Shown here: positions 52,786 to 61,713 of the stretch, piece by piece
How the letters are laid out: each line of letters starts with the position of its first letter
How positions within the stretch are numbered: the first letter of the stretch is position 1
Assembly: GCF_029689925.1 (NCBI RefSeq)
Contig: NZ_CP121445.1
Span: 3,208,501-3,272,500 of the forward strand
Origin: Anaerocolumna sp. AGMB13025
GTDB lineage: Bacteria > Bacillota > Clostridia > Lachnospirales > Lachnospiraceae
Direction of reading: 5' to 3'
DNA length: 64,000 bases
Position numbers and translations under genes: made by a program
The notes under the pieces: generated by a model
What the model saw: the letters and a program-made list of their open reading frames with translations, nothing else
The model's database searches: none
What the model was told of the DNA's origin: nothing

Positions 52786-54342
52786 GTGCAAGAAATACTA
52801 AAAATAGGTATTACTATTTTAGTTACCTCAGTTATAGTTGCTCTTCTTGTTTGGAAAATTGCGACAGCTTATCGTATTAAAGTCGTAGAGGCGAAGATAG
52901 GTTCTGCAGAAGAAAAAGCAAGAGAAATCATAGATGAAGCTTTAAAAACAGCTGAAACTAAGAAGAGAGAAGCCTTACTCGAAGCAAAGGAAGAGTCGTT
53001 AAAGACTAAGAATGAGTTAGAGAAGGAAACTAAGGAAAGAAGAGCAGAAGTGCAGCGTTATGAGAAACGTGTTCTTTCTAAAGAAGAAACTTTAGACAGG
53101 AAGACGGAAGCACTTGAGAAGAAGGAATCTAAGCTTGCAGCGAAAGAAGCTGAACTTGACAGAGTCAGGGGTGAAGCGGAAGAACTTCACGGCAGACAAT
53201 TGCAGGAGTTAGAAAAAATTTCTGGACTTACCTCCGAACAAGCAAAAGAATATCTTTTAAAAACTGTTGAAGACGAAGTAAAACATGAAACCGCAATGTT
53301 AGTAAAAGAACTTGAAAGCAAGGCAAAAGAAGAAGCAGACAAAAAGGCAAAGGACTATGTTGTTACCGCAATTCAAAAATGCGCTGCAGACCATGTGGCT
53401 GAAACAACCATATCCGTTGTACAACTTCCCAATGATGAGATGAAGGGCAGAATTATAGGTAGAGAAGGACGTAACATACGTACGTTAGAAACCTTGACCG
53501 GTGTTGATTTAATTATCGACGATACACCGGAAGCTGTTATCTTATCCGGTTTTGATCCAATCAGAAGAGAGGTAGCAAGAATCGCTCTTGAAAAACTGAT
53601 TGTGGATGGAAGAATCCATCCCGCTAGAATAGAAGAGATGGTTGAGAAAGCTCAAAAAGAAGTTGAAGTCATGATTCGTGAAGAAGGTGAAGCCGCTACT
53701 CTTGAAGTTGGTGTTCACGGTATTCATCCTGAACTTGTACGTTTACTTGGTAAAATGAAGTTTAGAACAAGCTATGGACAAAATGCTTTGAAGCATTCGA
53801 TAGAAGTTGCCCATTTATCCGGATTACTTGCCGGAGAAATCGGTGTTGATATCCGAATGGCAAAAAGGGCTGGCTTACTACATGATATTGGAAAATCTGT
53901 TGACCATGAGATGGAAGGCTCACATATTCAGATTGGTGTTGATTTATGCAGAAAGCATAAAGAATCGCCAATCGTTATTAATGCGGTTGAGTCACATCAC
54001 GGTGACGTTGAACCTGAGTCATTAATTGCATGTATTGTACAGGCTGCTGATACAATTTCAGCCGCAAGACCTGGTGCAAGAAGAGAAACGTTAGAAACAT
54101 ACACAAACAGATTGAAACAGTTAGAAGATATCTCAAACGGCTTTAAAGGGGTAGATAAGTCATTTGCAATACAGGCAGGTCGTGAAGTCCGCATTATGGT
54201 AGTTCCGGAACAAATCACGGATGCCGATATGATATTACTTGCACGTGACATATCAAAACAGATTGAGTCGGAATTAGAATATCCGGGTCAGATCAAAGTC
54301 AATGTAATCAGAGAATCCAGAGTTACTGATTATGCGAAATAG
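52786..54342 (+). CDS. rny: Ribonuclease Y
   Basis: Membrane-anchored endoribonuclease central to mRNA decay in Firmicutes; 518 residues, standard. An N-terminal membrane helix (about 5-25) is followed by a long Glu/Lys coiled coil (about 30-195), a KH domain (about 205-270, [19 protein letters not shown]) and an HD domain with [13 protein letters not shown] and SHHGD. The start is GTG 52786, directly after AAGGAGGTG. A strong promoter precedes it and a hairpin terminator follows. Confidence 0.97.
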   Translation: MQEILKIGITILVTSVIVALLVWKIATAYRIKVVEAKIGSAEEKAREIIDEALKTAETKKREALLEAKEESLKTKNELEKETKERRAEVQRYEKRVLSKEETLDRKTEALEKKESKLAAKEAELDRVRGEAEELHGRQLQELEKISGLTSEQAKEYLLKTVEDEVKHETAMLVKELESKAKEEADKKAKDYVVTAIQKCAADHVAETTISVVQLPNDEMKGRIIGREGRNIRTLETLTGVDLIIDDTPEAVILSGFDPIRREVARIALEKLIVDGRIHPARIEEMVEKAQKEVEVMIREEGEAATLEVGVHGIHPELVRLLGKMKFRTSYGQNALKHSIEVAHLSGLLAGEIGVDIRMAKRAGLLHDIGKSVDHEMEGSHIQIGVDLCRKHKESPIVINAVESHHGDVEPESLIACIVQAADTISAARPGARRETLETYTNRLKQLEDISNGFKGVDKSFAIQAGREVRIMVVPEQITDADMILLARDISKQIESELEYPGQIKVNVIRESRVTDYAK

Positions 54343-54361
54343 TATATTTTATTAATTTTAC

Positions 54362-54405
54362 AGCGAAATCTTTATAGAGAAATTTATAAAGATTTCGCTT
54401 TTTTT
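54362..54405 (+). terminator. Rho-independent terminator of rny
   Basis: AGCGAAATCTTTATA (54362-54376) pairs perfectly with TATAAAGATTTCGCT (54385-54399), followed by a run of seven T. Confidence 0.92.
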
Positions 54406-54704
54406 ATGCCTTGTAAAGTCCAACTTTAAATAAACCTTATAAAAAAGCACAAAAAACTCATTAAGAGGTTTTCCGCTGCACAGACAATAAAGACGCACAT
54501 ACTATAAAGACTGCTCAGTCTAGCCGGACTCCTTGGTCTGCCAGACTTACCTGGATATCCAGAAGGCTCATTCATGTTAGCTTCAGAACAGGAATCCTTA
54601 TACAATGCCATAACCGAATTTAATCTGTAATAAACGCAAATGTCTTTACTATAAACACATATGTTTTTGTCAGATTTACATAAATTTTGATTTTTTATTA
54701 ATTT
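54406..54704. other. Intergenic region with possible degenerate palindromic element
   Basis: No credible gene is seen. Small palindromes occur at 54509-54522 (AGACTGCTCAGTCT), 54518-54546 (AGTCTAGC with GCCAGACT, one mismatch) and 54551-54562 (CTGGATATCCAG). Together these look like a decayed repeat, but no second copy was recognised in the window. Confidence 0.35.
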
Positions 54705-54732
54705 TTGCTTGCAATCTATAACCAGATATAAT
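54705..54732 (+). promoter_or_regulatory. Promoter of the aminotransferase gene
   Basis: TTGCTT (54705-54710) and TATAAT (54727-54732) are spaced by 16 bp, about 110 bp before the start codon. Confidence 0.6.
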
Positions 54733-54845
54733 ACAATACTTAGGAAACTTTCTAAAGGTGTATATTTGTATACAATAAACCAATTGTAAGACAGCGGATT
54801 CCGGGAAAAGAATGAAATTTGGGAACGCTTATAAGGAGGATAACG

Positions 54846-56042
54846 ATGTCATTAGAACTATCAAAAAAAGCACAGGCAGTAAAGCCTTCATCAACCCTTG
54901 CAATCACTGCAAAAGCAAAGGAATTAATGGCCCAGGGAATCGACGTGGTCGGATTTGGGGCGGGAGAACCCGATTTTGATACCCCTGATAATATTAACGA
55001 AGCTGCAATTAAGGCAATTCATGATGGATTTACAAAATATACTGATGCATCCGGTACCTTGGAATTAAAGCAGGCAGTTTGTAAAAAATTCGAAGCCTTT
55101 AACAAGCTTAGTTATAAACCCAATCAAATTGTTATCAGCAACGGGGGAAAGCATTCTTTAACGAATGTTTTTGAAGCTATTTTAAATCCGGGTGATGAAG
55201 TTATTATTCCTGCTCCTTACTGGCTGAGTTATCCTGAAATCGTTAAGCTGGCCGATGGTGTTCCTGTATATATAAAAGCTAGTAAAGAGAGGGCTTATAA
55301 AATTACAGCAGAGCAGGTTGCGGCTGCCTGTACCAATAAAACCAAAGCCCTTATCTTAAATTCACCCAGCAATCCTACCGGTGTAATTTATACCCGTGAG
55401 GAATTGGAAGCCATAGCTAAGGTAGTGGTAGAAAAGGATATTTATGTGGTAGCAGATGAAATGTACGAGAATCTGATTTATGGGGATTTTGAACATGTAA
55501 GTATCGCATCCCTTAATGAAGAAATCTACATAAGAACCATTACCTGCAGCGGTGTTGCAAAAAGCTATGCCATGACAGGCTGGAGAATCGGATATACCGG
55601 TTCCAGTGCAGAAATCGCTAAATTAATGGGAAGCGTACAAAGCCATCAGACCTCAAACCCCAACTCTATCGCACAAAAGGCAGCAACAGAAGCGTTAAAT
55701 GGTCCTCAGGATACGGTAGCAGCAATGGCGAATGAATTTAATAAAAGAAGAATATATATGGTAGAAAGAATTGGAGCAATGCCTCATATTGATGCAATAA
55801 CTCCTCAGGGAGCATTTTATCTGTTTGTAGATTGCAGCAAGGTTCTTGAGAAGGAATATAAAGGCGTTCAAATTGCTACAACAGAAAAACTTGCTGAAAT
55901 CTTAATTACTGATTATAATATAGCTGTGGTACCCTGCGGTGACTTCGGTTTTGACGACCACATCCGTTTGTCCTATGCGATAAGCCAGGAACAGATTAAA
56001 AAAGGTATGGATCGCCTGGAGAAATTTGTAAAGGCACTATAA
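54846..56042 (+). CDS. Class I/II pyridoxal-phosphate aminotransferase (aspartate aminotransferase type)
   Basis: Fold-type I aminotransferase of 398 residues. Family marks are VVGFGAGEPDFDTP, the aspartate in VVADEMYENLIY, the PLP lysine in CSGVAKSYAMTGWRIGY, NSPSNPTGVIY and the late arginine in DHIRLSYAIS. It most likely transaminates aspartate or prephenate-related substrates; fine specificity is not readable. ATG 54846 follows AAGGAGGATAACG; the upstream TTG 54819 is rejected. A tandem repeat begins within its stop codon. Confidence 0.9.
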   Translation: MSLELSKKAQAVKPSSTLAITAKAKELMAQGIDVVGFGAGEPDFDTPDNINEAAIKAIHDGFTKYTDASGTLELKQAVCKKFEAFNKLSYKPNQIVISNGGKHSLTNVFEAILNPGDEVIIPAPYWLSYPEIVKLADGVPVYIKASKERAYKITAEQVAAACTNKTKALILNSPSNPTGVIYTREELEAIAKVVVEKDIYVVADEMYENLIYGDFEHVSIASLNEEIYIRTITCSGVAKSYAMTGWRIGYTGSSAEIAKLMGSVQSHQTSNPNSIAQKAATEALNGPQDTVAAMANEFNKRRIYMVERIGAMPHIDAITPQGAFYLFVDCSKVLEKEYKGVQIATTEKLAEILITDYNIAVVPCGDFGFDDHIRLSYAISQEQIKKGMDRLEKFVKAL

Positions 56043-56082
56043 GATATACAGAAGATATATAGAAGATATATAGAAGATATAC
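56041..56082 (+). repeat. 11-bp tandem repeat beginning at the aminotransferase stop codon
   Basis: AAGATATACAG, AAGATATATAG, AAGATATATAG and AAGATATACC follow in direct succession; the first unit starts on the last two bases of the TAA stop. Confidence 0.9.
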
Positions 56083-56131
56083 CGATTTTATGTGAAGAAA
56101 AGAGAAGGTTCGTAATGAGGAGGATGAAACA

Positions 56132-56932
56132 ATGGCAATGATGGGATTTATAGGTGCCGGTAATATGGGTTATCCCATGATACGGGGTGCCGTAAAGGCT
56201 TTTGGTACGGAACAGGTCATATTTACCGATGCCGGTAAGGAAAGATGTGAATTTGTAAAACAGGAAACGGGACTTGAGTTTGTAACTGAAAACAAAGCCA
56301 TTGCAGACACATGTAAATATATTGTACTTGCGGTTAAACCTCAGTTTTACGACATTGTTTTAAAGGAAATAAAAGAGGCAGTAACAACAGATCAAGTGGT
56401 TATCTCCATTGCGGCAGGTGTTACCATCGATAATGTAAAAGCTTTTCTAGGCGAAACAGTCCGGGTGGTTCGTGCCATGCCCAATACTCCTGCTCTGGTA
56501 AAAGAAGGTATGTCAGGGGTATGTTATTCTAAAGATACTTATTCCGAGGAGGAAAAAGAAGTAATAGATGCGCTCTTTTCATCCTTTGGTAACTATCAGT
56601 TATTTGATGAAAACTTAATGAATGCGGTAGTCTGTGCCAACGGAAGTTCCCCGGCTTATGTGTATCTTTTTATTGAAGCATTAGCGGACAGTGTGGTAAA
56701 GTACGGCATTCCAAGAGATAAAGCATATACTTTAGTTTCTCAGACTGTACTAGGAGCTGCCAAAATGGTTTTAGAAACCGGTGAACATCCTGGTAAATTA
56801 AAAGACCAGGTATGTTCACCAGGGGGTACTACCATAGCTGGGGTAGCGGCTCTGGAGGAATACGGTTTCCGCAATGCTATTATTAAGGCAACGGATGCCT
56901 GTTATGAAAAAGCGGTATCGTTAAAGAAATAA
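56132..56932 (+). CDS. proC: Pyrroline-5-carboxylate reductase
   Basis: Last enzyme of proline synthesis, reducing pyrroline-5-carboxylate with NAD(P)H; 266 residues. MGFIGAGNMGYPMIRG is the nucleotide-binding start; ILAVKPQ-type VLAVKPQFYD, RVVRAMPNTPALVKEGM and the signature around DQVCSPGGTTIAGVAALEE are clear. GAGGAGG precedes the ATG. It sits 90 bp after the aminotransferase and 29 bp before the Nudix gene. It is apart from proBA. Confidence 0.96.
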   Translation: MAMMGFIGAGNMGYPMIRGAVKAFGTEQVIFTDAGKERCEFVKQETGLEFVTENKAIADTCKYIVLAVKPQFYDIVLKEIKEAVTTDQVVISIAAGVTIDNVKAFLGETVRVVRAMPNTPALVKEGMSGVCYSKDTYSEEEKEVIDALFSSFGNYQLFDENLMNAVVCANGSSPAYVYLFIEALADSVVKYGIPRDKAYTLVSQTVLGAAKMVLETGEHPGKLKDQVCSPGGTTIAGVAALEEYGFRNAIIKATDACYEKAVSLKK

Positions 56933-56961
56933 TAGAATGAAAGGAAGCAAGGGGAGCTGTT

Positions 56962-57495
56962 ATGAGTGAATATAAAAGAATCAATCGATCACTGGTACAT
57001 AAAGGTCATATTATCGATCTATATACCGATACCATGGGTCTTCCAAACGGTAAAACCGCAGACTGGGACTTTATCAGCCATAAAGGTGCGGCAGCTATTA
57101 TTCCGGTGGATAAAGACGGTAAGATTATTATGGTCCGGCAGTACCGGAATGCGATTGAAAAATATTCTCTTGAAATACCGGCAGGCGGACTTAATAAGAA
57201 TGAAGATATGAGAACCTGTGCTGCCAGGGAACTAGAAGAGGAAACAGGTTATCGGTCTGAAAAAATAGAACATCTGCTGGATTTATATACTACAGTGGCT
57301 TTTTGTAATGAGAAGATTGGTATTTATTATACCAGTGATTTAATTCCCTCTAAGCAGAATCTGGATGAGGACGAATTTGTTACCATCGAGCGCTATTCCC
57401 TGGAGGAATTAGTGCAGATGATTTTAAACGGAACGATTGATGATGCAAAGACGATATCTGCTCTTTTAGCGTTTAAAACTAAAATGGGTTTATAA
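56962..57495 (+). CDS. ADP-ribose pyrophosphatase (Nudix hydrolase)
   Basis: A 177-residue Nudix hydrolase of the ADP-ribose pyrophosphatase group (NudF type), hydrolysing ADP-ribose to AMP and ribose 5-phosphate. The Nudix box runs GGLNKNEDMRTCAARELEEE plus TGY (about residues 74-96), matching G-x5-E-x7-REUxEExGU. IEKYSLEIPAG precedes it as in the family. In Bacillus nudF also lies near spoIIM and xerD-type genes, as here. The ATG at 56962 follows AAGGGGAG. Confidence 0.93.
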   Translation: MSEYKRINRSLVHKGHIIDLYTDTMGLPNGKTADWDFISHKGAAAIIPVDKDGKIIMVRQYRNAIEKYSLEIPAGGLNKNEDMRTCAARELEEETGYRSEKIEHLLDLYTTVAFCNEKIGIYYTSDLIPSKQNLDEDEFVTIERYSLEELVQMILNGTIDDAKTISALLAFKTKMGL

Positions 57496-57567
57496 AAATA
57501 CCTGGTTTAAATACTATGCTTAATAGGCTGTGTTTCGTTTTAATATTTTATATGAAATCCTTTGATA

Positions 57568-57600
57568 GTGCCGATATTTTATCTTATCGGCATTATTTTT
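57568..57600 (+). terminator. Terminator after the Nudix gene
   Basis: GTGCCGATA (57568-57576) pairs with TATCGGCAT (57585-57593) around an 8-nt loop, followed by TATTTTT. Confidence 0.85.
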
Positions 57601-57676
57601 GTGTTCAAAACATATGTTAGTGTAACAGTTAGTGAACAAGTCTACCTTTACTTAAAGTTAAACCGGAGGGATTTTT

Positions 57677-58282
57677 ATGCGTTATCTACGATTACAGTTA
57701 AGAAAACTTGGAGAGTTAAAGCTCGGATTAATTATCTTGGGAGTCGGTGTTCTGCTAGGCTTTTTATTTGCCAGGTTATTTAAAGGCTTTTACTGGAATT
57801 CAATGGATTTAATTAATACAGATTATTTATATAGAATCAGAGATACGACAATTAATTATCCGGTACTTTTAAGGTATGTACTGTGGAATGTTTACCGGGA
57901 TTTCGTCTTGTTCTGGGTTGTTTGTGCCACGGCTGTGGGCATACCTTATATGGCTTTGTGCATTGTATATAGTGGTTTTCAAGGTGGGTTTTTCCTAACG
58001 GTAATTTTAATGAAATATCACTTTAAAGGTATTTTGCTCATATTTGGTTATACCTTCCCTCATTATCTGCTTTACATACCAGTTGCTTTTATGTGTCTGA
58101 GGACAGGGTACTGGCTATGCAGGAGCATGTATTATGAAAAGACCGGAAAAAAGGGGAGAGCAGAGCGGATTGCTAAACAATTGCTGGTGATTACCGGTCT
58201 GGCTCTTATTCTACTGATTGGAGCCTTATTGGAAACGTATGTATCCTCCTTTATCTTGAGAAAAATACTGTTACTGTTCTAA
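57677..58282 (+). CDS. spoIIM: Stage II sporulation protein M
   Basis: Polytopic membrane protein of 201 residues, a subunit of the SpoIID-SpoIIM-SpoIIP engulfment complex (SpoIIM/DUF95 family). About five membrane segments are visible (starting near residues 17, 75, 97, 118 and 170). The family segment ILLIFGYTFPHYLLYIPVAF sits in the fourth. GGAGG lies 8 bp before the ATG. Gene order Nudix-spoIIM-xerD resembles Bacillus. Confidence 0.92.
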   Translation: MRYLRLQLRKLGELKLGLIILGVGVLLGFLFARLFKGFYWNSMDLINTDYLYRIRDTTINYPVLLRYVLWNVYRDFVLFWVVCATAVGIPYMALCIVYSGFQGGFFLTVILMKYHFKGILLIFGYTFPHYLLYIPVAFMCLRTGYWLCRSMYYEKTGKKGRAERIAKQLLVITGLALILLIGALLETYVSSFILRKILLLF

Positions 58283-58318
58283 TTTCCAGAAATTTATATC
58301 AGAATTTTAAAATAGAGT

Positions 58319-58347
58319 TTGCATTTGTGATTGGTACAAACTATAAT
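58319..58347 (+). promoter_or_regulatory. Promoter of the XerD-like gene
   Basis: TTGCAT (58319-58324) and TATAAT (58342-58347) are spaced by 17 bp, about 80 bp before the start codon, and separate this gene from spoIIM. Confidence 0.7.
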
Positions 58348-58425
58348 TATAGCAATAGGAAAAAATAATTTAATCAATACATAGAGATGGGGTTTATTTT
58401 GCAAAGATGAAGGAGATTGAGTTAC

Positions 58426-59310
58426 ATGAAGACGGCATTGCAGGATTTTATTACTTATATGTCGGAGGTAAAAAAGGCGTCCATTAATACGGTTATGTCA
58501 TATCAGAATGATTTATTAAAACTGATAAGGCATTTGGATAACCAGAATATTACCGAGACAGGGAAGATAAGTGAAACAAGCTTAAATTCCTATATATTGA
58601 ATATGGAACGAGAGGGTATGTCACCAGCTACGGTATCCAGAAATATTGCATCTATTAAGGCATTTATTTTATATCTGATTAAAAAAGGTCAATTAAAAGA
58701 GGATCCCACGGAACGGATGCATGCTCCGAAGGTAGAAAAGAAACCGCCCCATACGTTATCCTTAGATCAGGTAAACGGACTGCTGGAACAGCCGGATACG
58801 GATACGGTAAAAGGCTTACGGGATAAAGCCATGCTGGAACTGTTATACGCAACGGGTATCCGGGTTTCTGAACTGATTTCCATTAAGTTGGAAGATATTA
58901 ATTTAAAAAACAGATTTTTAAGATGCTGCAACAGCAGCAAAGAGAGATTTATTCCATTTGGAAATATGGCAAAGCAGGCGCTGGAAATTTATATCCAAAA
59001 AGCCAGGACTGAACTTGTGGGCAAAATCAATACCAGCATCTGTTTTACCAATTTATCCGGAGAACCTATGAGCAGACAGGGTTTTTGGAAAATCATAAAA
59101 AGTTATGGTAAGACTGCAGGTATTGAAACTGATATTACACCTCAGATTTTAAGAAATTCCTTTGCTGTTCATATGATTGAAAACGGTGCAGATCTTCAAA
59201 GTATTCAGGAATTACTGGGGCATGCCGATGTAACGACTACCCAGGTCTATTTGCAGAACCGGAGCAAAAAGGTCAGGGATGTCTATGCTCAGGCCCATCC
59301 AAGAGCCTGA
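58426..59310 (+). CDS. XerD-like tyrosine recombinase with altered catalytic residues
   Basis: A 294-residue homologue of XerD, with N-terminal SAM-like core-binding domain (about 1-85) and catalytic domain (about 108-290). R146 (GIRVSEL), R243, H266 (LLGHAD) and Y275 are kept. The beta-hairpin Lys of the usual GKGNKER is Asn169 (CCNSSKER), and the first His of HxLRH is Gln240, with the following His now Asn244. Recombination activity is therefore doubtful. ATG 58426 follows AAGGAG at 10 bp; TTG 58417 is too close to it. The TGA stop starts a 17-bp tandem repeat. Confidence 0.88.
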   Translation: MKTALQDFITYMSEVKKASINTVMSYQNDLLKLIRHLDNQNITETGKISETSLNSYILNMEREGMSPATVSRNIASIKAFILYLIKKGQLKEDPTERMHAPKVEKKPPHTLSLDQVNGLLEQPDTDTVKGLRDKAMLELLYATGIRVSELISIKLEDINLKNRFLRCCNSSKERFIPFGNMAKQALEIYIQKARTELVGKINTSICFTNLSGEPMSRQGFWKIIKSYGKTAGIETDITPQILRNSFAVHMIENGADLQSIQELLGHADVTTTQVYLQNRSKKVRDVYAQAHPRA

Positions 59311-59371
59311 CAGTATATATAGACATGACTATACAAAGACCATGACAGTACAAAGGCAGGACAGTACAAAT
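59308..59371 (+). repeat. 17-bp tandem repeat beginning on the xerD-like stop codon
   Basis: Units start at 59308 (TGACAGTATATATAGACA, 18 bp), 59326 (TGACTATACAAAGACCA), 59343 (TGACAGTACAAAGGCAG) and 59360 (GACAGTACAAAT, partial). The first three bases are the TGA stop codon. Confidence 0.8.
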
Positions 59372-59478
59372 TTTCAGAAACCCAAGGGGACGCCTGAAAA
59401 GAATATGGCAGCACTAAGAATTGAGGTCAAAATTTTGACAACATAAGAGTTTGAAGCCTTCTGGTTTCTGGCAGCATA

Positions 59479-59535
59479 AAGGGGTTATGGTATACTGGTT
59501 CTTGAGAACGGTTACCATAACCCTTAAATTTTAAT
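59479..59535. terminator. Hairpin between the convergent xerD-like and DAHP synthase genes
   Basis: AAGGGGTTATGGTA (from 59479) pairs with TTACCATAACCCTT (to 59525), with an inner GTTCT/AGAAC stem. AAATTTTAAT follows on the plus strand; the T-tract is weak, so termination is probable rather than certain. Confidence 0.6.
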
Positions 59536-59586
59536 AGCGCAGACTTTGCATGTGTCTATTGTGGCTATATTAAGTTATTGATTTAT

Positions 59587-60615
59587 TTATATATGATCAG
59601 CAATGGTATAAATAAGTTTCTCGGATTCTTCCCAGCCCAGGCAGGCATCCGTAATGGATTTTCCGTAGATGTGTTCGGATACCTTTTGATTACCTGGCTC
59701 AATATAGCTTTCTATCATGACACCTTTTACTAATTTGGCAATCTCTGCATTAACCGAACGGCTGTGAAGTACTTCACGGACAATTCTTGGCTGTTCAGAA
59801 TATAATTTATTGGAATTAGCATGATTGGCATCTATTATTGCAGCAGGATTAGCAAGGTCTCTCTGGTTGTACATATCAAGCAGTAATACCAAATCTTCAT
59901 AATGATAATTCGGAATGGATTGACCGTGTTTATTCACTGCGCCTCTTAAAATCGTGTGCGCCAGAGGATTACCAGTAGTATGTACCTCATAAGCACGGTA
60001 TAAGAAGGTGTGGCGGGCCTGGGCTGCCACACAGGAATTTAGCATAACTGAAAAATCACCGCTGGTAGGATTCTTCATACCGGCAGGGCAATCCATACCG
60101 CTGATGGTCAAACGATGCTGCTGATCCTCAACAGAACGGGCTCCAACGGCTACATAAGATAAGATATCTTCCACATATGGCCAATTTTCCGGGTAAAGCA
60201 TTTCATCCGCTGCAGTCAGACCGGTTTCTGCTATGGCACGCAGATGCATCTTCCTCATGGCGATAAGACCTTCCTGTAAGTCCGGTTCCTTTTCCGGGTC
60301 GGGCTGATGAACGATACCTTTATAGCCTTCACCGGTGGTTCTTGGTTTATTGGTATAAATCCTTGGAATAATTATAATTTTATCTTTTACCTTATCCTGA
60401 ACTTTGGCGAGCCGGTTGATATAATCGCAGACAGAGTCTTCGTTATCGGCGGAGCAGGGACCTATGATGACTAAAAATTTATCGGAATCGCCGGTAAAAA
60501 CCTCTTTAATCTGCCTGTCTCTTTCTTTTTTTACCAAGGCATCTTTTTCCGGCATCGGATATAGATTGATTAATTCAGTGGGAGAGATAACCTTTTTTTC
60601 GAATATAAAACTCAT
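59587..60615 (-). CDS. 3-deoxy-7-phosphoheptulonate synthase (class I DAHP synthase)
   Basis: First enzyme of the shikimate pathway, joining phosphoenolpyruvate and erythrose 4-phosphate; 342 residues, AroF/G/H type. Motifs are FLVIIGPCSADNEDSV, IIPRIYTNKPRTTGEGYKG, VAVGARSVEDQQHR, ARHTFLYRAYEV and IDANHANSNK. The start is ATG 60615 on the minus strand after AAAGGAG; the upstream in-frame start at 60648 is rejected. Feedback sensitivity cannot be judged. Confidence 0.95.
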   Translation of the reverse strand: MSFIFEKKVISPTELINLYPMPEKDALVKKERDRQIKEVFTGDSDKFLVIIGPCSADNEDSVCDYINRLAKVQDKVKDKIIIIPRIYTNKPRTTGEGYKGIVHQPDPEKEPDLQEGLIAMRKMHLRAIAETGLTAADEMLYPENWPYVEDILSYVAVGARSVEDQQHRLTISGMDCPAGMKNPTSGDFSVMLNSCVAAQARHTFLYRAYEVHTTGNPLAHTILRGAVNKHGQSIPNYHYEDLVLLLDMYNQRDLANPAAIIDANHANSNKLYSEQPRIVREVLHSRSVNAEIAKLVKGVMIESYIEPGNQKVSEHIYGKSITDACLGWEESEKLIYTIADHI

Positions 60616-60690
60616 GTCAATACTCCTTTCACTCTTTTGCTTTAGCATATTGAAATATTTTAAACTTTTTTGTCCTTTAAGTCAATCAAA

Positions 60691-61146
60691 TTAAATCGAA
60701 ATATACTCTGTAACAAAATCTGTAAATAATATACCATTTAAATGATCGATTTCATGGCAGAAGCATTTTGCCAGATCACCAATGCCGGTAAGAGTAATTT
60801 TTTCACCATTTTCATTCAAGGCCTGGATTTTTACCCTGGCAGGTCTTTGTAATTTACCCCAGGTATTTGGTATGCTCAAACAGCCCTCCACTACCGTCTG
60901 TATTCCTTCCTGCTCAATTATTTCGGGATTGATAAGCTTAAGCAGACCCTGCCCCATGTCAATGACAACCAGTCGTTTTAAGATACCTACCTGAGGTGCG
61001 GCTAGTCCGCCACCAATTTTGGAATGATACATCGTTTCGGCCATATCCTCCAATAAAAGTCTTATCTTATCATCAACCTGTACCACTGGCTTACTTGTTT
61101 TTCGTAATATGGGATCGTCCTTTAATCGAATCTGTCTTAATGCCAT
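60691..61146 (-). CDS. def: Peptide deformylase
   Basis: Metal-dependent removal of the N-formyl group from nascent proteins; 151 residues. The three motifs are GGGLAAPQVG, EGCLSIP and HEIDHLNG. The gene overlaps the upstream XRE regulator by 10 bp on the minus strand, so its expression is tied to that regulator. A def under a dedicated regulator suggests an accessory copy in addition to a housekeeping one, but no other copy is visible in the window. Confidence 0.95.
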   Translation of the reverse strand: MALRQIRLKDDPILRKTSKPVVQVDDKIRLLLEDMAETMYHSKIGGGLAAPQVGILKRLVVIDMGQGLLKLINPEIIEQEGIQTVVEGCLSIPNTWGKLQRPARVKIQALNENGEKITLTGIGDLAKCFCHEIDHLNGILFTDFVTEYISI

Positions 61147-61382
61147 GCTAATTCACCTCTGCTTTGCTTTGATCTGGATTTGTGTTCGCTTTCCCCGAAT
61201 ATAAAAACCTCTTCAATGGTACTTTTAAAAACTTTGGAAATATCATAAGCCAGCCATATAGAAGGCTCAAACTTCTCAGTTTCAATAGCAATAATAGCCT
61301 GTCTCGATACTCCCACTAAAGCTCCTAACTGTCCCTGGGTTAAACCAAGGGCTTCCCTGAATTCCCGGATTCTGTTCTTCAT
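61137..61382 (-). CDS. XRE-family helix-turn-helix regulator
   Basis: An 81-residue DNA-binding protein. Helix-turn-helix runs through LGLTQGQLGALVGVSRQAIIAIETEKFEPS, close to the YozG/PlcR-like small XRE group, followed by ISKVFKSTIEEVFIF. The ATG at 61382 is preferred to 61391 because AAAGG is correctly spaced only for it. It overlaps def by 10 bp. Two GTAAGGTTAAC sequences flank its promoter, which suggests autoregulation. Confidence 0.9.
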   Translation of the reverse strand: MKNRIREFREALGLTQGQLGALVGVSRQAIIAIETEKFEPSIWLAYDISKVFKSTIEEVFIFGESEHKSRSKQSRGELAWH

Positions 61383-61427
61383 ACTGACCATACCTTTCTA
61401 TTATCATTCATAAAACTATAATGTAAT

Positions 61428-61482
61428 GTTAACCTTACTTGTAATATAACATTATGCAAATAAAGTGTCAAGTTAACCTTAC
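61428..61482 (-). promoter_or_regulatory. Promoter and likely operators of the XRE-def operon
   Basis: On the minus strand TTGACA (61471-61466) and TATATT (61448-61443) are spaced by 17 bp. GTAAGGTTAAC occurs just upstream of the -35 box (61482-61472) and again just after the -10 box (61438-61428), 44 bp apart. This arrangement fits binding of the XRE protein at both sites. From 61483 to 61713 no other feature is seen. Confidence 0.65.
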
Positions 61483-61713
61483 CCAAAGATTAAGACTCTG
61501 TCCTGGTATCCTTTCACTATTTTTCTAATAACATGTAGGTTCTTGGTAGTTCTGGTTGAATATTTTGCTATTAAATTATATAATGAAGTATACGAAAGAC
61601 TCTAGTGGGTAAATATTTAGCAGAAATAAAAATATTTAGAGCAGAATTCTAACCGTTAAATATTCATAGGATTATTGTAAGGACATATACCACCAGACAA
61701 GGGAGGATATAAT

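Noticed and set aside
54426-54611. 61-codon minus-strand ORF after rny
   Set aside because: No ribosome site; the region has palindromes and no recognisable protein pattern. Kept only as an intergenic note.
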